The notes beneath the pieces are model-generated. The model was not told the DNA's origin and did not search any database. It worked only from the letters and a program-made list of their open reading frames with translations. DNA of 64,000 nucleotides from JBBQER01 sp052148155. Its GTDB lineage: Bacteria > Actinomycetota > Acidimicrobiia > IMCC26256 > PALSA-610. Numbering within the stretch: the stretch's first letter is position 1; every line of letters begins with the position of its first letter. A program made the position numbers and the translations under genes. Shown here piece by piece: positions 49,427 to 58,819 of the stretch. Location: positions 1-64,000 of the forward strand of contig JBKQIY010000198.1 in assembly GCA_052148155.1 (NCBI GenBank). The letters run 5' to 3'.

Positions 49427-50731
49427 GTGACGACGAGCGAGACCCCCGACACCGGCTACCTCCCGGTGATGCTCAACCCGTTCGAGCCGGGTTTCTTCGA
49501 CAACCCGTACGCGCAATACGCACTCGTGCGCGCGCAGGATCCGGTGCACATGAGCCCGCTCGGGGTCCTGGTGCTGTTCCGCTACGAGGACGTCTCCCGC
49601 GCGCTGCGCGACCCGAACCTCAGCGTCGAACAGCGGCACGCGAAGCCGCTCGCCGTCGCGATGGACGCGGACATCCAAGCGATGTTCGAGGAACGCCGTG
49701 AGGGTGGCACGCACACGATGCTCAACCTCGACCCGCCCGATCACCATCGGTTACGGCGGCTCGTCTCGAAGGTCTTCACTCCGCGTACCGTCGAAGCGTT
49801 ACACCCGCGGATCTGCCAACTCGTCGACGAGCATCTCGATGCCGTCGTGGCCCGTGGTACCGGCGAGATGGACCTCATCGCCGATCTCGCGTTCCCACTT
49901 CCGTTCGTCGTGATCTCGGAGATGCTCGGGATCCCCGAAGGCCGCGACCGCAACCAGCTGCGCGAATGGTCGGGCGCGGTGGTGAAGACCTTCGATCCCA
50001 TCCTCACTCGGGCGGAACAGCTCGCGGCGTTCGACGCGGTCGACAACATCATCGCCTACGTCAACGAGACGATCGACTGGAAACGTTCGCATCCGGCCTC
50101 CGACCTCCTGTCCGCGCTGATCGCCGCGGAGGACGAAGGCGATCGCCTCAGCGCGCAGGAGCTCGTCGAGCAGGTGATGCTGTTGTACGTCGCCGGCCAC
50201 GAGACGACCGTGAACCTGATCGGGAACGGAACGCTCGCACTGCTACGCGATCGCGAGCAGCTCGAGCTGCTTCAAACCGATCCGTCGCTCGACGCGAACC
50301 TGCCAGATGAACTGTTGCGTTTCGACGGTCCAGTCCAGATGAGCCGACGAGTGACCCTGAAGCCGTACGAGCTCGACGGTCACATCATCGAGCCAGGAAC
50401 GATCTTGATGACCTGCCTCGGGTCGGCGAATCGTGATCCGCTCAAGTGGGGCGACAGCTCCGACCGACTTGACCTGCGCCGTCCGGACTCCAATCAGCAC
50501 GTCGCGTTCGGCGGCGGATTCCATTCGTGCCTCGGCGCACATCTGGCCCGGCTCGAAGCGCGGGTCGCGATCGGCACGTTCGTGCGCCGCTTCCCCACGG
50601 TCGAACTGGCGACCGATCAACCCGAATGGAACGGCCGCATCGTGCTGCGCGGCCTCGCAAGTCTTCCGCTGGCGATCCGCTCCTCACCCGCCGACTCGAG
50701 CCGAGCTGCGGATCGTCGACTCGCCTCCTGA
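49427..50731 (+). CDS. Cytochrome P450
   Basis: This 434-residue soluble P450 has the I-helix AGHETT, the ExxR-like segment and the heme-binding loop FGGGFHSCLGAHLAR with Cys368 as iron ligand. It is a class I type needing external ferredoxin and reductase, none of which is adjacent. The GTG at 49427 is fixed by a TAGCGT box 7 nt upstream. Together with the sulfatases, SDR and reductases here it suggests oxidation of a sterol, terpene or other hydrophobic compound. Confidence 0.92.
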   Translation: MTTSETPDTGYLPVMLNPFEPGFFDNPYAQYALVRAQDPVHMSPLGVLVLFRYEDVSRALRDPNLSVEQRHAKPLAVAMDADIQAMFEERREGGTHTMLNLDPPDHHRLRRLVSKVFTPRTVEALHPRICQLVDEHLDAVVARGTGEMDLIADLAFPLPFVVISEMLGIPEGRDRNQLREWSGAVVKTFDPILTRAEQLAAFDAVDNIIAYVNETIDWKRSHPASDLLSALIAAEDEGDRLSAQELVEQVMLLYVAGHETTVNLIGNGTLALLRDREQLELLQTDPSLDANLPDELLRFDGPVQMSRRVTLKPYELDGHIIEPGTILMTCLGSANRDPLKWGDSSDRLDLRRPDSNQHVAFGGGFHSCLGAHLARLEARVAIGTFVRRFPTVELATDQPEWNGRIVLRGLASLPLAIRSSPADSSRAADRRLAS

Positions 50732-50760
50732 GGCAGTGCCCGAGTTCCTGACCGAACCTC

Positions 50761-51582
50761 CTACGGCCGGCGGGGACGGTTGGTCCAGCCACCTTCTTCG
50801 GTCGGGAACCAGCCGCTGGCGGCGAGCGTCCCCCCGTCGGGGTGCACCGTCGTACCGGTCACGAAACCTGCGAGGTCGGACGCAAGGAACAAGGCAACAC
50901 CCGCAGTGTCGGCCGGGGTACCAAACCGGCCGAGCGGAACCCAAGACGGGATGAGGTATTCGTCGTCGGCACCGACCCAGCGCGAGTACGGCACTTGCAG
51001 CGTCTCGGTCACGTCGGGCGCGATCGCGTTCACACGGATCCGGTAGCGCCCGTACTCGACCGCCAGACTGCGGGTGAGGCCGGTAATCGCGGCCTTGAAC
51101 GCCGAGTAGACCGCCCGGGTGGGAATCGCCCGGAACGCCTCGATGGTCGAGACGTTCACGATGCTGCCGCCATCACCCTGGGCGACGAGCACCGGCAACA
51201 CCGCGCGCGCACACGAGAGCACATGCCCGAGATTGACCCGGTAGAGCTCGTCCCATTCTTCGTCTGACTGTTCGTGGAACGCCTTGCGGGCACCGCCGTA
51301 ATGGCCGACGTTGTTGACGAGGACGTCCACGCGACCGAACTCGTCACGCGCCGCGGTCACCAACGCGTCGGCCACGCCGCCGTCGCGTACGTCGGCGACC
51401 ACCGAGACGGCGCGGCCGGCATCGCCCGTAATCGCGAGCTGGGTTTCGCGCGCGCGTGCGTGGTCGATCTCGGCGATGACGACGGCCGCGCCGTGTCGTG
51501 CGAAGCACTCGGAAACTCCGCGCCCGATCCCTCCACCACCGCCGGTCACGATCGCGACTTTGCCGGCGAGCAGGTCACCCAC
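50761..51582 (-). CDS. Short-chain dehydrogenase/reductase
   Basis: This 273-residue SDR has the Rossmann motif VTGGGGGIGRG, the NNVGHYGG strand, a Ser in NVSTIEAF and the active-site Tyr-x3-Lys in VYSAFKAA. It is a classical SDR. A C-terminal extension with SGWFPTEEGGWTNRP is atypical. It oxidises or reduces a hydroxyl/keto group with NAD(P); substrate unknown. It is convergent with P450, 29 nt away. Confidence 0.88.
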   Translation of the reverse strand: MGDLLAGKVAIVTGGGGGIGRGVSECFARHGAAVVIAEIDHARARETQLAITGDAGRAVSVVADVRDGGVADALVTAARDEFGRVDVLVNNVGHYGGARKAFHEQSDEEWDELYRVNLGHVLSCARAVLPVLVAQGDGGSIVNVSTIEAFRAIPTRAVYSAFKAAITGLTRSLAVEYGRYRIRVNAIAPDVTETLQVPYSRWVGADDEYLIPSWVPLGRFGTPADTAGVALFLASDLAGFVTGTTVHPDGGTLAASGWFPTEEGGWTNRPRRP

Positions 51583-51620
51583 GGTTGCGGACGCTAGTAC
51601 GCAACCGTGGGATCGAACCG

Positions 51621-53966
51621 CTAGACCAGCGCGAGCTCCAAGACCTCGCGCACGTTGCGCACAGGATGGAACTGCATCGCCGCACGGACCGCTTCGGGCA
51701 CGTCGTCGAGGTCGGGCTCGTTGTCGATCGGCAGGATCACGTCGGTGAGTCCGGCACGATGGGCGGCGAGCACTTTCTGCTTCAGCCCGCCGATCGGCAA
51801 GACACGGCCTTGCAGCGTGACTTCGCCGGTCATGCCGACGCCCGCCTTCACCGGCCGGCCGGTGACCAACGACGCGAGCGCGGTGGTCATCGTGATGCCG
51901 GCCGACGGACCGTCCTTCGGCACGGCGCCCGACGGGACGTGCAGGTGGAAACGTCGGTGATCGAACGCTCCCGCCGGCACGTCGAGCTCCTCGGCGTTGG
52001 CCCGCACGAACGACAACGCGATTTGCGCCGATTCCGACATCACGTCGCCGAGTTGTCCGGTCACTTGCAGACCGGGTTCGCCGTCCATCGCTGTGACCTC
52101 GATTGTCAGCACGTCGCCGCCGGCGCCCGTCACCGCGAGTCCGGTCGCCAGACCGGGCACCGGGGGACGGGTCGCGTCTTCGGCGTGGAAGCGCGGCCGG
52201 CCGACGTACTCGTTGAGCGTGTCGGTATCGACGACGACCGTCGCCGTCTCACCGCCCGCGACCTTGCGGGCGGCCTTGCGCACCGCCTTGCCGAGCTGAC
52301 GCTCGAGGTTCCGCACGCCGGCTTCGCGGGTCCAGCCGTCAACGAGCGCATGCAACGCCGCGTCCGTGATCTCCAGCTCGTCGTCGCGCAAGCCCGCCTT
52401 CTCGCGTTGGCGCGGGAACAAGTGATGCTTGGCGATCGCGACCTTTTCGTCTTCGGTGTAGCCGTCGAGTTGCACGAGCTCCATGCGGTCGAGCAACGGA
52501 CCGGGGATCGTGTCGAGCACGTTGGCGGTCGTCAGGAACAACACGTCGGACAGGTCCAGGTCGAGCTCGAGGTAGTGGTCACGGAAGGTGTGGTTCTGCG
52601 CGGGGTCCAAGACCTCAAGCAGCGCGGAGGACGGATCACCGCTCCAACCACCGGCCTGCAGCTTGTCGACCTCGTCGATGAGTACGACAGGGTTCATCGC
52701 TTTCGCCTCGGTCAACGCGGCGACGATGCGTCCCGCACGGGCGCCGACGTACGTCCGCCGATGCCCTCGGATCTCGGCTTCGTCGCGCACGCCACCCACG
52801 GAGATCCGGACGAACGGCCGACCCAACGCGCGCGCGACCGACTCTCCCAGCGACGTCTTCCCCACGCCGGGAGGGCCGACCAACCCCAAGATGGCACCCG
52901 AGCCGCGACCGCTGGCGGCGGTCCCCAGTCCGCGCTCGCGCCGCAGCACCCGCACGGCCAGGAACTCCAAGATGCGTTCCTTCACGTCGTCGAGTCCGTC
53001 GTGGTCGGCGTCGAGCACCGTCCGTGCCGCGTCGAGGTCGGCATCTTCGGTCACGTAGGTTCCCCAGGGCAGGTCGAGGACTGCGTCGAGCCAGTTGCGG
53101 ACCCAGGCCTGTTCGGGGTTCTGCGCGCCCATGCGCTCGAACCGGTCGAGCTCTTTGTCGACCGCGGCGCGCACCTTGTCGGGGAGCTCGAGTGCGTTCG
53201 CACGGGTCCGGTACTCGGCCGCGGCGTCGTCGTCGCTCTCGCCGAGCTCTTTGCGGATGGCATCCAGCTGGCGGCGCAGCAACATTTCGCGCTGCTGCGC
53301 GTCGATGCCGTCCGTCACCTCGGTGCGGATCCGTTCTTTCAGCTCCAACGCGGCGAGGGCCTCGCGGGCCCAGACCAAAGCCAGCTCGAGGCGCGCTTCC
53401 ACCTCGACGGCCTCCAGCAACTCGACTCGTTGTGCGAGGTCGAGGTTCGGCGCGTACGCGGCCATATCGGCCAGCTGTCCGGGCGTGTCGACACCCGCGA
53501 GGATGTCGCCGATCCGGCCTGCGCCTCGATGCTCGAGGATCGTCTCCACGACCGCGCGGTACTCCTTCGACAGCTCGCGGGCACGTTCGGTCGGCTCCGG
53601 GTCTTCGACCGGAACGACCTCGACGTGCAGCGCGCCTTCGTTGCCGACCGAGCCGCTGCCCACATGCGCACGGCTGACGCCGCGGATCACGAGCGCGAGC
53701 GTGCCGTTCGGCAACTCGCCGGCGTTTTCGATCTGGGCGACGGTGCCGACCGTCGAGTAGCGACCGTCGACGCGCGGGACGAGGATCAGACGACGCCCGG
53801 CCTGTTCGGCTGCCGCACCGGCCCGTTTCGCCTCGTCGGTTTCGAGCGCGATCGTCACGACCATCTGCGGGAACACGACTCCCTGGGTCAGCGGGAGCAT
53901 CGGGAGCACCTCGGTGCCAGTCTCCGATTCGCCGGATTTGAAGCTTGTGGTGTCGTAGTCGGTCAT
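51621..53966 (-). CDS. lon: ATP-dependent Lon protease
   Basis: Lon degrades misfolded and regulatory proteins. The 781-residue protein has the N-terminal LON substrate domain, the AAA+ module with Walker A GPPGVGKT at 364-371 and the peptidase domain with Ser688 (PKDGPSAG) and Lys731 (GGLKQK). All motifs of the catalytic dyad are present. It looks intact. The long plus-strand frame over it is an antisense shadow. It is not evidently linked to its neighbours. Confidence 0.96.
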   Translation of the reverse strand: MTDYDTTSFKSGESETGTEVLPMLPLTQGVVFPQMVVTIALETDEAKRAGAAAEQAGRRLILVPRVDGRYSTVGTVAQIENAGELPNGTLALVIRGVSRAHVGSGSVGNEGALHVEVVPVEDPEPTERARELSKEYRAVVETILEHRGAGRIGDILAGVDTPGQLADMAAYAPNLDLAQRVELLEAVEVEARLELALVWAREALAALELKERIRTEVTDGIDAQQREMLLRRQLDAIRKELGESDDDAAAEYRTRANALELPDKVRAAVDKELDRFERMGAQNPEQAWVRNWLDAVLDLPWGTYVTEDADLDAARTVLDADHDGLDDVKERILEFLAVRVLRRERGLGTAASGRGSGAILGLVGPPGVGKTSLGESVARALGRPFVRISVGGVRDEAEIRGHRRTYVGARAGRIVAALTEAKAMNPVVLIDEVDKLQAGGWSGDPSSALLEVLDPAQNHTFRDHYLELDLDLSDVLFLTTANVLDTIPGPLLDRMELVQLDGYTEDEKVAIAKHHLFPRQREKAGLRDDELEITDAALHALVDGWTREAGVRNLERQLGKAVRKAARKVAGGETATVVVDTDTLNEYVGRPRFHAEDATRPPVPGLATGLAVTGAGGDVLTIEVTAMDGEPGLQVTGQLGDVMSESAQIALSFVRANAEELDVPAGAFDHRRFHLHVPSGAVPKDGPSAGITMTTALASLVTGRPVKAGVGMTGEVTLQGRVLPIGGLKQKVLAAHRAGLTDVILPIDNEPDLDDVPEAVRAAMQFHPVRNVREVLELALV

Positions 53967-54075
53967 GTCGTGCTCACTTTGGTCGTGAGGGTCTTTTCAA
54001 GTAACACCGAGCCAACGTCGTGGCTTGCACGTCGATTCCCGATCGCGCGGGTCGGGTTGCGCGCGCATCCGCCAT

Positions 54076-54081
54076 TAGCGT
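54076..54081 (+). promoter_or_regulatory. -10 box (TAGCGT) for the second sulfatase gene
   Basis: TAGCGT lies 7 nt before GTG 54089, which is chosen as the start on this basis. Confidence 0.45.
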
Positions 54082-54088
54082 TGCTGAC

Positions 54089-55624
54089 GTGAACCGACGG
54101 CCCCCGCCTGACCTGAATGTCCTGTTCGTGACCGTCGACCAGTGGCGCGGCGACTGCCTCAGCGGCGCCGGCCATCCGGTGGTGCGCACCCCGAACCTCG
54201 ACCGGCTCGCGGCGGGGGGCGTCTCGTTCCGGCGCCATTTCGCGCAGGCCGCGCCGTGCGGACCGAGCCGCGCGTCGCTCTATACCGGCATGTATCTGAT
54301 GAACCACCGGTCGGTGCTCAACGGCACCCCCCTCGACGCCCGCCATACCAACATCGCGCTGGTCGCCCGAGAACGCGGCTATGAGCCGGCCCTGTTCGGC
54401 TATACAGACACGAGCGTCGACCCTCGTACCGTTTCCGGAGACGACCCGCGATTGCGATCGTACGAAGGCGTGCTTCCCGGCTTCGATCCGGTCGGCTACC
54501 TCCCCGAGGGCGACCCGGCGTCGTGGATCGATTGGATGCGAGCCGCCGGGGTAGCCGTGCCCGACGACTGGCGCACGTTCGTCGATCGGCCAGCCCGCGG
54601 TACCCGTTGGCGCACCCAGTACGACGCCGAACACAGCCAGACCGTGTTCCTCACAGATCGCTTCCTCGAGTTCGTCGACGACCGGGCCTTAGCCGGCACC
54701 TCCTGGTTCGCGCACGTCTCGTACCTTCGGCCGCACCCACCGTTCCTCGCGCCGTTCCCGTACGACACGATGTTCGATCCTGCGTCGGTCCCCCACCCGG
54801 TTCGCGCCGCGACCCGAGCCGACGAAGGCGCCCAGCATCCGCTGCTCGCGCTGTTGATCAACCATCCTTTTGTCGCGTCGCCCGACGACCCGCAAGAACA
54901 GCGCGAGTTGCAGGCGACCTATTACGGAATGATGGCCGAGGTCGACGAACAACTCGGCCGCGTCTTCGACGCGCTCGACGAGACCGGTCTGGCGTCTCGC
55001 ACGCTCGTGGTCCTGACCTCCGACCACGGCGAGACGCTCGGGGACCACTGGATGATGCACAAGCTCGGGTGGTTCGACCAGACATTCCACGTTCCGCTCA
55101 TCGTGCGCGATCCTCGCGACCGTTTCGACGCGACCCGCGGTCGGGTGGTGCACGCGTTTACAGAACACGTCGACGTATTCCCGACGATTGCCGAGCTCGT
55201 CGGGGCCGACGTGCCGCTGCAATGCGATGGACGGCCGCTCACCCCGTGGCTCCGGGGAGACACGCCGCACGATTGGCGGCGCGAGGTGCATTCGGAGTTC
55301 GACTTCCGGGATCCGGACGGCGCGATGTTCGAGGGCGTGTTCGGACTCACCCTCGAGGAGTGTTCGCTCGCGGTGCTGCGCGACGACCACGGGAAGTACG
55401 TGCACTTCTCGGGACATCCGACGATGCCGCCGATTTTCTTCGACCTCGACACGGATCCGGCGCAGGTCGTCAACCGGGCCGACGACCCGACCTATGCCCC
55501 AACGGTGCTCGGCTACGCGCAGCGAATGCTTGCCTGGCGGATGCGTCACGCCGAACGCACACTCACCGGAATGAAACTGACCGCACATAAGGGTTTAGTC
55601 GAGCGTCGCTCACCTCGCCGATAG
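54089..55624 (+). CDS. Type I sulfatase (formylglycine-dependent)
   Basis: This 511-residue sulfatase has Cys57-Gly-Pro-Ser-Arg61, a perfect formylglycine motif (CGPSR), and the metal-binding segment VTVDQWRGD near the N-terminus. The middle TSDHGETLGDHWMMHKLG supplies further metal ligands. It differs clearly from the sulfatase at 46978 (CMPAR), so the window has two separate ones. Its start rests on the TAGCGT box. No sulfatase-maturase gene is nearby. Confidence 0.89.
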   Translation: MNRRPPPDLNVLFVTVDQWRGDCLSGAGHPVVRTPNLDRLAAGGVSFRRHFAQAAPCGPSRASLYTGMYLMNHRSVLNGTPLDARHTNIALVARERGYEPALFGYTDTSVDPRTVSGDDPRLRSYEGVLPGFDPVGYLPEGDPASWIDWMRAAGVAVPDDWRTFVDRPARGTRWRTQYDAEHSQTVFLTDRFLEFVDDRALAGTSWFAHVSYLRPHPPFLAPFPYDTMFDPASVPHPVRAATRADEGAQHPLLALLINHPFVASPDDPQEQRELQATYYGMMAEVDEQLGRVFDALDETGLASRTLVVLTSDHGETLGDHWMMHKLGWFDQTFHVPLIVRDPRDRFDATRGRVVHAFTEHVDVFPTIAELVGADVPLQCDGRPLTPWLRGDTPHDWRREVHSEFDFRDPDGAMFEGVFGLTLEECSLAVLRDDHGKYVHFSGHPTMPPIFFDLDTDPAQVVNRADDPTYAPTVLGYAQRMLAWRMRHAERTLTGMKLTAHKGLVERRSPRR

Positions 55625-55715
55625 CCACGCCGAAGCGCCCATCGATCCGGGCGCACCCGCGGGCGACGCGACCGGTCGTCACGTCACGGCAACCTTGCAG
55701 CTCCCGGTCCGCTGG

Positions 55716-56387
55716 TCACGCCAGCGGATTCCGCCTTTGGAGCTGTCCATGCGAGTCGTAGGGACGGAAGCGGATGAATGCCTGCTGGTGGTGAAACGGC
55801 TTCGCTTCGCCCGTCGCGATCGCGTCCGGGTGGGCCGGGTCGCGGTGTCCGTACGCGAACGTCGACAGCGCCTGCGTCGAGTCCCACAGCGAACAGGTCG
55901 CGACGAGCGATGGTGGACGGGCGAGGCCGGTCGCCCAGGTGAGGCCGGGAGCCACGACGACGCTCGCTTCGGCTTTCGCACTCGTACGCAGGAAACGGAT
56001 CAGCTGACTGGTCCGGGGGCGACCGAGCGTGAGCGCGGCGACGGGACCGTCGTAGTCGACGTTTCGTCCGGTCGGGGTGTCGAGTGGAAGTCCGGGCCAG
56101 GTGCCGTACGCGCGCAGCGGCGCGAGCCGTACGTGCCAGCCCGACGAAAACTTGGCCGCGAGCGGATGGTCGGCGAGAAAGCGGTCGAGCGGGTCGTCAC
56201 CTTCCCAGAACGCGATGAGGCCGGCGCGGCCGAGTTGCGGTGACGGAAGGATCGAGCCTCCGAGCGGCGCGGCCAGCGCGACTTGCGCGTGGCGTAGCCC
56301 GGCGATCGAGCCCGCGGGCGGGACCTTGCGGGCGATTGCAAGCGCCGAAGGAACACCGACATCGGCCAGATGGACTGATGCGATCAT
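55716..56387 (-). CDS. Spheroidene monooxygenase (CrtA)-like protein
   Basis: This 223-residue protein resembles CrtA-like proteins. The C-terminal region LVATCSLWDSTQALSTFAYGHRDPAHPDAI and the HHQQAFIRFRP end correspond to the family pattern that follows a heme or flavin-like pocket. The N-terminal part has FWEGDDPLDRFLADHPLA. Such proteins add oxygen to carotenoids, but relatives in bacteria without carotenoid genes have unknown roles. A GGGAGG ribosome-binding site precedes the ATG. Confidence 0.7.
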   Translation of the reverse strand: MIASVHLADVGVPSALAIARKVPPAGSIAGLRHAQVALAAPLGGSILPSPQLGRAGLIAFWEGDDPLDRFLADHPLAAKFSSGWHVRLAPLRAYGTWPGLPLDTPTGRNVDYDGPVAALTLGRPRTSQLIRFLRTSAKAEASVVVAPGLTWATGLARPPSLVATCSLWDSTQALSTFAYGHRDPAHPDAIATGEAKPFHHQQAFIRFRPYDSHGQLQRRNPLA

Positions 56388-56845
56388 GGCACCTCCCGTG
56401 CGCGGCCAGTCTGATCCGCCCGGCGACTCGACAACGAATCAGACGAACGCGTCCCGCAGCACCCGTCGGTGCGCGTGCAGGCGTTGGTCGCGTCGAGGTG
56501 TGGGTGTTGTCGACGAGGGCCTACCCGTCGACAACGACCATCGTTCGGTGTGCGGCCGGACAGACCCGGTCACGCGTTCGACCAGACCGTCCGAGACGAA
56601 CGGGGCGGGCCCTTCGGAAGTCGCAGACGTGGACCTTGCGGGCCGAGCATCCGACGGGTCGATCGTGCCCGCATGGGAGCAGGCCGGGCCTCGCTTCGAA
56701 CATGCCCGCGGCGTCTTGGGCGGTTTGGCGACCAGCTGGTCGAGCTGATCGTCTGGGCTGAACGTCCCGATCATCTCGATGTTTGCGTCGCCTCGGCTGA
56801 GGTTCGTGTCGCGTCAACCGGCCGCGGCTATATCCTCCGCCGCCG
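56388..56845. other. 458-nt intergenic region
   Basis: No convincing gene. Frames on both strands are Arg/Pro/Ser-rich and look like shadows. Part of the minus-strand frame at 56439-56774 could be a decayed gene, but no family is recognised. The -10 candidate at 56831-56836 is annotated separately. Confidence 0.3.
56831..56836 (+). promoter_or_regulatory. Possible -10 box (TATCCT) for the thioesterase gene
   Basis: TATCCT is 9 nt before ATG 56846, near the long limit for leaderless spacing. Confidence 0.28.
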
Positions 56846-57745
56846 ATGGACGCACGGACGTTTTTCGGCCTGGAACCCACCGGCGAACCGCACATCTGGC
56901 AGATGCAGGTGGTTTCAAGCCTCATCTCTGGAACTGGTGCGCTGTTCGGCGGGTGCGGGCTCGGCGCCGCGATCGAAGTCGTGGAACAGGTCACGGGCAG
57001 GCCGTGCGTGTGGGCGACCGCGCAGTTCCTGTCGTACGCGCGGCCGCCCGCGGTGGTCGAACTCGAGGTGGTCGAGGCTGTGCGCGGTCATCAGATCAGC
57101 CAGGTGCGTGTGAGCGCACGTGTCGGCGACCGCGAGATCCTCACCGTGGTCGGCGCGTTCGGCTGGCGGCCGAGCCCGCTCGCCGGCCAATGGGCAGCTC
57201 GGCCCGACGTCGCACCTCCCAACGACTGCCCTCCCCGGCCGTTGATGAACCGTCACCAGGGCACGATCATGGACCGTCTCGAGTCCAAGCTCGCCGATGC
57301 CCGCCCGTATTGGGAGCTCACGGGCATCGCCGGTTCCGGCAACGCGGCGCTGTGGGTTCGGTTGCCCGAGCTGATGAATGCGTCGGCGGCAACGCTCGCG
57401 ATCATCGGCGACTTCGTGCCGTTCGGCATCGGCCAAGCGCTTGGCCAACGGGCGGGCGGCAACAGCCTCGACAATACGCTGCGCGTCGCTCGGAACGTGC
57501 CTACCGGCTGGGTGCTCGCCGACGTGCGCGTCCACGCAGTCGCCGACGGCTTCGGCCACGGACTCGTGCACCTGTGGGCCGAGAACGGCACGCTGTTGGG
57601 AACCGCGAGCCAGTCGACGATCGTACGCGCCCACGGACCGGTCGATGACGCACGGCCCGACGATCGGCCACTGACTGAGCTCGAAGGATCGTTGGATCCG
57701 AGCGTTGAGCCCACCGGCGAGACGCATGGGAGGATGAACCGATGA
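56846..57745 (+). CDS. TesB-like acyl-CoA thioesterase (double hotdog)
   Basis: This 299-residue protein has two hotdog halves and resembles TesB-type acyl-CoA thioesterases. In the N half it has ALFGGCGLGAAIEVVEQVTG and the strand VWATAQFLSYARPPAVVELEVEV-like; in the C half IIGDFVPFGIGQALGQRAGGNSLDNTLRV provides the Asp and Gln/Thr positions usual for the active site. It is paralogous to the enzyme at 46109, though distant. It overlaps the next gene by 4 nt (ATGA), so it works with an LLM-class oxidoreductase. Confidence 0.8.
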   Translation: MDARTFFGLEPTGEPHIWQMQVVSSLISGTGALFGGCGLGAAIEVVEQVTGRPCVWATAQFLSYARPPAVVELEVVEAVRGHQISQVRVSARVGDREILTVVGAFGWRPSPLAGQWAARPDVAPPNDCPPRPLMNRHQGTIMDRLESKLADARPYWELTGIAGSGNAALWVRLPELMNASAATLAIIGDFVPFGIGQALGQRAGGNSLDNTLRVARNVPTGWVLADVRVHAVADGFGHGLVHLWAENGTLLGTASQSTIVRAHGPVDDARPDDRPLTELEGSLDPSVEPTGETHGRMNR

Positions 57746-58698
57746 CTGCACCCCAGCGTTACGGCATCACGTTCCCTTTCGACGGTATCCCGCTGCTCGG
57801 TCAACGCGACGTCGTGCGCGAACTCGTCGACCTCGGCTACACCGACCTGTGGTCGGCGGAATCGGGCGGGTACGACGCGTTCATTCCGCTCGCGGTCGCC
57901 GCGCAGTGGGCACCCGAGCTGCGGCTCGGCACCGCGATCGTGCCGGCGTACACCCGCGGGGCGCACACGCTGGCCTCGACCGTCGCTTCGATGTGCCAGG
58001 CCGCCCCCGGACGCTTCGCGCTCGGGATCGGCACGTCATCGAATGTGATCGTGGAGCGGTGGAACGGCATGACGTTCGACAAGCCGTACCAACGGGTGCG
58101 GGACACGATTCGCTTTCTGCGCGCCGCACTGAAAGGCGACAAGGTCACCGAAACCTATGAGACGTTCGCGGTCAACGGTTTCCGGCTCGGCATCACGGTT
58201 AGCGAACAACCCCCGATCCTCGTTGCTGCGCTGCGCCAGGGGATGCTGCGCCTCGCCGGCCGCGAAGGTGACGGCGCCATCGTCAACTGGCTCTCGGCCG
58301 ACGACGTGCGGACGGTCGCCCCGTACGTCGGCGCCGGCAAGGAGATCGCGGCGCGCATCTTCGTGTTGCCGTCCGACGATCCCGGGCTCGTCTATGCGGT
58401 CGGCAAACGCGCCATCGCGTCGTACCTGACGGTGCCGGTCTACGCCGCGTTCCACGAATGGCTCGGACGCGGCGACCAGCTCGCCGACCTGTGGCGGCTG
58501 TGGAGCGAAGGCGACCGCAAAGCCGCGGCCGAGTCGATTCCCAACGAAGTCGTCGACGACCTGCTCGTGTGGGGCAAGCCGGAGCAGTGCCGCGAGCACA
58601 TCCAGCGGTACATCGACAACGGGGTGACGACCCCCGCCCCCGCCCTGTTCTGTGGTCCCGACGAGCTCCCGACCGTGATACGCGCCCTCCGACGATAG
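57742..58698 (+). CDS. LLM-class F420-dependent oxidoreductase
   Basis: This 318-residue TIM-barrel protein belongs to the luciferase-like monooxygenase family, many members of which in actinobacteria use F420. It has YTDLWSAESGGYDAFIPLAVAA, RLGTAIVPAYTRGAHTLASTVAS and RFALGIGTSSNVIVERWNG, typical of the family. The GGAGGATGAACCG ribosome-binding site precedes the ATG, which overlaps the upstream thioesterase stop. Substrate unknown. Confidence 0.84.
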   Translation: MTAPQRYGITFPFDGIPLLGQRDVVRELVDLGYTDLWSAESGGYDAFIPLAVAAQWAPELRLGTAIVPAYTRGAHTLASTVASMCQAAPGRFALGIGTSSNVIVERWNGMTFDKPYQRVRDTIRFLRAALKGDKVTETYETFAVNGFRLGITVSEQPPILVAALRQGMLRLAGREGDGAIVNWLSADDVRTVAPYVGAGKEIAARIFVLPSDDPGLVYAVGKRAIASYLTVPVYAAFHEWLGRGDQLADLWRLWSEGDRKAAAESIPNEVVDDLLVWGKPEQCREHIQRYIDNGVTTPAPALFCGPDELPTVIRALRR

Positions 58699-58749
58699 CG
58701 TCCGGTTAGACCGTTTTATACCTACGTGTTCCCGGGGGCGCGAAAAGCG

Positions 58750-58783
58750 GTGGTTGTCTTATTGGGCGTTCGCCACTACAACT
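58750..58783 (+). promoter_or_regulatory. Duplicated promoter-like element, first copy
   Basis: GTGGTTGT (58750-58757) and TACAACT (58777-58783) are 19 nt apart, the same spacing as at 59870-59903. It reads as TTGTCT-N17-TACAAC, a plausible -35/-10 pair. Confidence 0.5.
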
Positions 58784-58819
58784 ACGGATACCCGGGGGGG
58801 TCCTAGAGAGGGAGTTCGT

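Noticed and set aside
51498..54092. 864-aa open frame on the plus strand
   Set aside because: It is antisense to lon, which has all catalytic motifs; the plus-strand product is Arg/His/Asp-rich with no domain.
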